Source: Lophius americanus (lineage: Eukaryota > Chordata > Actinopteri > Lophiiformes > Lophiidae). From it: a DNA stretch of 64,000 bases. Position 1 is the stretch's first letter; each line of letters begins with the position of its first letter. Below the pieces are notes generated by a model. The model was not told the DNA's origin. It searched no databases and was given only the letters and a program-made list of their open reading frames with translations. Of this stretch, positions 61,601 to 64,000 are shown piece by piece. The stretch covers positions 49,873-113,872 of the forward strand of contig JBBDHG010000534.1 in assembly GCA_037951165.1 (NCBI GenBank), read 5' to 3'. Position numbers and translations under genes: made by a program.

Positions 61601-64000
61601 TGATTTCAGCTAAAAAAATGAAAGTTAGTAATAACGTTGTATTCCTTCATATTAAAGCAAATCTTATTATACTTAGCTTGAAACCTGCTTCTAAGTGCTT
61701 TTGGAGCAAAATTACCGATATATGCAAAAATAGGCTTACCTCAGCGAGACAAAGCAAAAAATAAAGAACAGGTGATTTCAGCTAAAAAAAACGAAAGTTA
61801 GTAAAAACCTTATTTTCCTTCAATTTTGAGCAAATCTTATTGTATCTAGCTTGAAACCTGCTTCTAAGTGATTTTGGAGCAAATTGACATATGTTTGCAA
61901 AAACAGACTTACCTCAGAGAGACGAGGCCAAAATTACAAAGTTTATGGTTTCAATCAAAAAAATGAAAGTTAGTATAAACCCTTTTTGCATTCAATTTAA
62001 ATCAAATCTTATTGTATCTAGCTTGAAACCTGCTTCTAAGTACTTTTGGAACAAATTGACACATGTTTGCAAAAACAGACTTACCTCAGAGAGATAAGGC
62101 CAAAAGTACAAAGTTTATGATTTCAGCTAAAAAAATGAAAGTTAGTAATAACGTTGTATTTTCTCATATTAAAGCAAATCTTATTATATCTAGCTTGAAA
62201 CCTGCTTCTAAGTGCTTTTGGAGCAAATTGACAGTTGTTTGTAAAAACACTTACCTCAGAGAGATAAGGCCAAAATTACAAAGTTTATGATTTCAGCTAA
62301 AAAAATTAAAGTTGGCAATAACCTTGTATTCCTTCATATTGAAGCAAATCTTATTATATCTAGCTTGAAACCTGTTTCTAAGTGCTTTTGGAACAAATTG
62401 ACACATGTTTGCAAAAACAGACTTACCTCATAGAGACAAGTCCAAAAGTACAAAGTTTATGATTTCAGCTAATAAAATGAAAGTTAGTAATAACGTTGTA
62501 TTACTTCATATTAAAGCAAATCTTATTATATCTAGCTTGAAACCTGCTTCTAAGTGCTTTTGGAGCAAATTGACACATGTTTGCAAAAACAGACTTACCT
62601 CAGAGAGACGAGGCCAAAATTACAAAGTTTATGATTTCAGCTAAAAAAATGAAAGTTAGTAATAACGTTGTATTCCTTCATATTAAAGCAAATCTTATTA
62701 TACTTAGCTTGAAACCTGCTTCTAAGTGCTTTTGGAGCAAAATTACCGATATATGCAAAAATAGGCTTACCTCAGCGAGACAAAGCAAAAAATAAAGAAC
62801 ATGTGATTTCAGCTAAAAAAATGAAAGTTAGTAAAAACCTTGTATTCCTTCATATTGAAGCAAATCTTATTATATCTAGCTTGAAACCTGCTTCTAAGTG
62901 CTTTTGGGACAAATTGACACATGATTGCAAAAACAGACTTACCTCATAGAGACAAGGCCAAATGTACAAAGTTTATGATTTCAGCTAAAAAAATGAAAGT
63001 TAGTAATAACGTTGTATTACTTCATATTAAAGCAAATCTTATTATATCTAGCTTGAAACCTGCTTCTAAGTGCTTTTGGAGCAAATTGACATATGTTTGC
63101 AAAAACAGACTTACCTCAGAGAGACGGGGCCAAAATTACAAAGTTTATGGTTTCAATCAAAAAAATGAAAGTTAGTATAAACCCTGTTTGCATTCAATTT
63201 AAAGCAAATCTTAATGTATCTAGCTTGAAACCTGCTTCTAATTGCTTTTGGAGCAAATTGACAGTTGTTTGCAAAAACAGACTTACCTCAGAGGGACAAG
63301 GCCAAAAGTACAAAGTTTATGATTTCAGCTAAAAATAAAAGTTAGTAATAACGTTGTATTACTTCATATTAAAGCAAATCTTATTATATCTAGCTTGAAA
63401 CCTGCTTCTAAGTGCTTTTGGAGCAAATTGACAGTTGTTTGTAAAAACACTTACCTCAGAGAGACAACGCCAAAATTTCAAAGTTTATGATTTCAGCTAA
63501 AAAAATTAAAGTTAGTAAAAACCTTGTATTCCTTCATATTAAAGCAAATCTTATTCAATCTAGCTTGAAACCTGCTTCTAAGTGCTTTTGGAGCAAATTG
63601 ACAGTTGTTTGTAAAAACACTTACCTCAGAGAGACAATGCCAAAATTACAAAGTTTATGGTTTCAACTAAAAAAATGAAAGTTAGTATAAACCCTGTTTG
63701 CATTCAATTTAAAGCAAATCTTATTGTATCTAGCTTGAAACCTGCTTCTAAGTACTTTTGGAACAAATTGACACATGTTTGCAAAAACAGACTTACCTCA
63801 GAGAGACAAGGCCAAAAGTACAAAGTTTATGATTTCAGCTAAAAAAATGAAAGTTAGTAATAACGTTGTATTCCTTCATATTAAAGCAAATCTTATTATA
63901 TCTAGCTTGAAACCTGCTTCTAAGTGCTTTTGGACCAAAATGACAGATGTTTGCCAAAATAGACTTACCTCAAAGAGACAAGGCCAAAAATAAAGAGTAT
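58695..64000 (+). repeat. Tandem duplication of a 2745-bp (16-monomer) block, running off the window
   Basis: About 58695-61255 matches 61440-64000 at offset 2745 bp. Shared markers are AAAAAACGAAAG, GTGATTTTGGAGC, GTTTCAATCAAAAAAATG, GACGGGGCC, TTATTCAATCTAGC and GGACCAAAATGACAG. Small differences occur, such as GAACAGGTG at 61767 and GATTTTAGC near 61088. A smaller 1031-bp (6-monomer) duplication is nested near 58629-60050. Confidence 0.8.

Larger units (their letters stand above)
52737..64000 (+). repeat. ~172-bp AT-rich satellite array, right arm
   Basis: Continuation of the same satellite beyond the retrotransposon, about 65 monomers in the same orientation and phase; it runs off the window end. 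The first monomer is the second half of the one split by the insertion, preceded by the duplicated AAATC. The first 300 bp carry a rare variant (AAACTTAAAGTTGGTAATAG near 52863) otherwise seen near 9636 and 12888, so this flank belongs to that subfamily. A few monomers near 54060, 54745 and 55950 have a shortened GCTAAAAAAAAAAGTTGGC junction. No unique sequence or gene is visible. Confidence 0.97.

Noticed and set aside
1..64000. CENP-B box or telomere repeats in the satellite
   Set aside because: No TTCG-N4-A-N2-CGGG pattern was seen in the monomer subtypes, and no run of TTAGGG or its complement was seen.

Overview
The window is eukaryotic repeat DNA. It is one long head-to-tail satellite array with a monomer of about 172 bp, interrupted once by a Ty3/gypsy LTR retrotransposon of the chromovirus (Tf1/sushi-like) type. 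No host gene, tRNA or rRNA could be supported. Sushi-type chromoviruses are common in teleost fish and also occur in amphibians and reptiles, so a fish or other lower-vertebrate genome is the most likely source. The species cannot be named from this sequence. The array may be centromeric or pericentromeric because of its AT-rich, near-nucleosome-length monomer, but that is inference.

Layout. Positions 1-47664 hold about 277 satellite monomers, all in one orientation. Positions 47665-52736 hold a 5072-bp LTR element on the minus strand. Its two 332-bp LTRs differ at two positions, and a 5-bp target duplication (AAATC) flanks it. Positions 52737-64000 hold about 65 further monomers in the same phase and orientation. 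The satellite is built of several monomer subtypes. Repeated unequal exchange has arranged them into nested tandem blocks of 3 to 19 monomers (offsets near 858, 1031, 1202, 1538, 1888, 2745 and 3252 bp, plus one dispersed block at about 6355 bp).

Retrotransposon. In element order it has a 5' LTR with a TATA-like box, a short leader, and gag (capsid region and CCHC knuckle) running into the start of the protease. Pol follows with the rest of the protease, reverse transcriptase, RNase H, integrase and a chromodomain, then a polypurine tract and the 3' LTR. No tRNA primer site is apparent. Instead, the 10 bases near the 5' LTR/leader junction are the exact reverse complement of 10 bases in the LTR, starting about 30 bp downstream of the TATA-like box. 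This is the arrangement expected for self-priming as known for Tf1. Two lesions break the copy: a frame change inside the protease and an in-frame TGA inside the integrase.

Points of most interest. (1) The minus strand of almost every monomer carries a complete set of splice-site consensus signals (UACUAAC-like branch point, pyrimidine tract, AG, 42 nt, GAG|GTAAGT). (2) The retrotransposon appears to be self-priming. (3) A cluster of single-base indels at about 2.5-4.8 kb looks like unpolished long-read sequence rather than biology.
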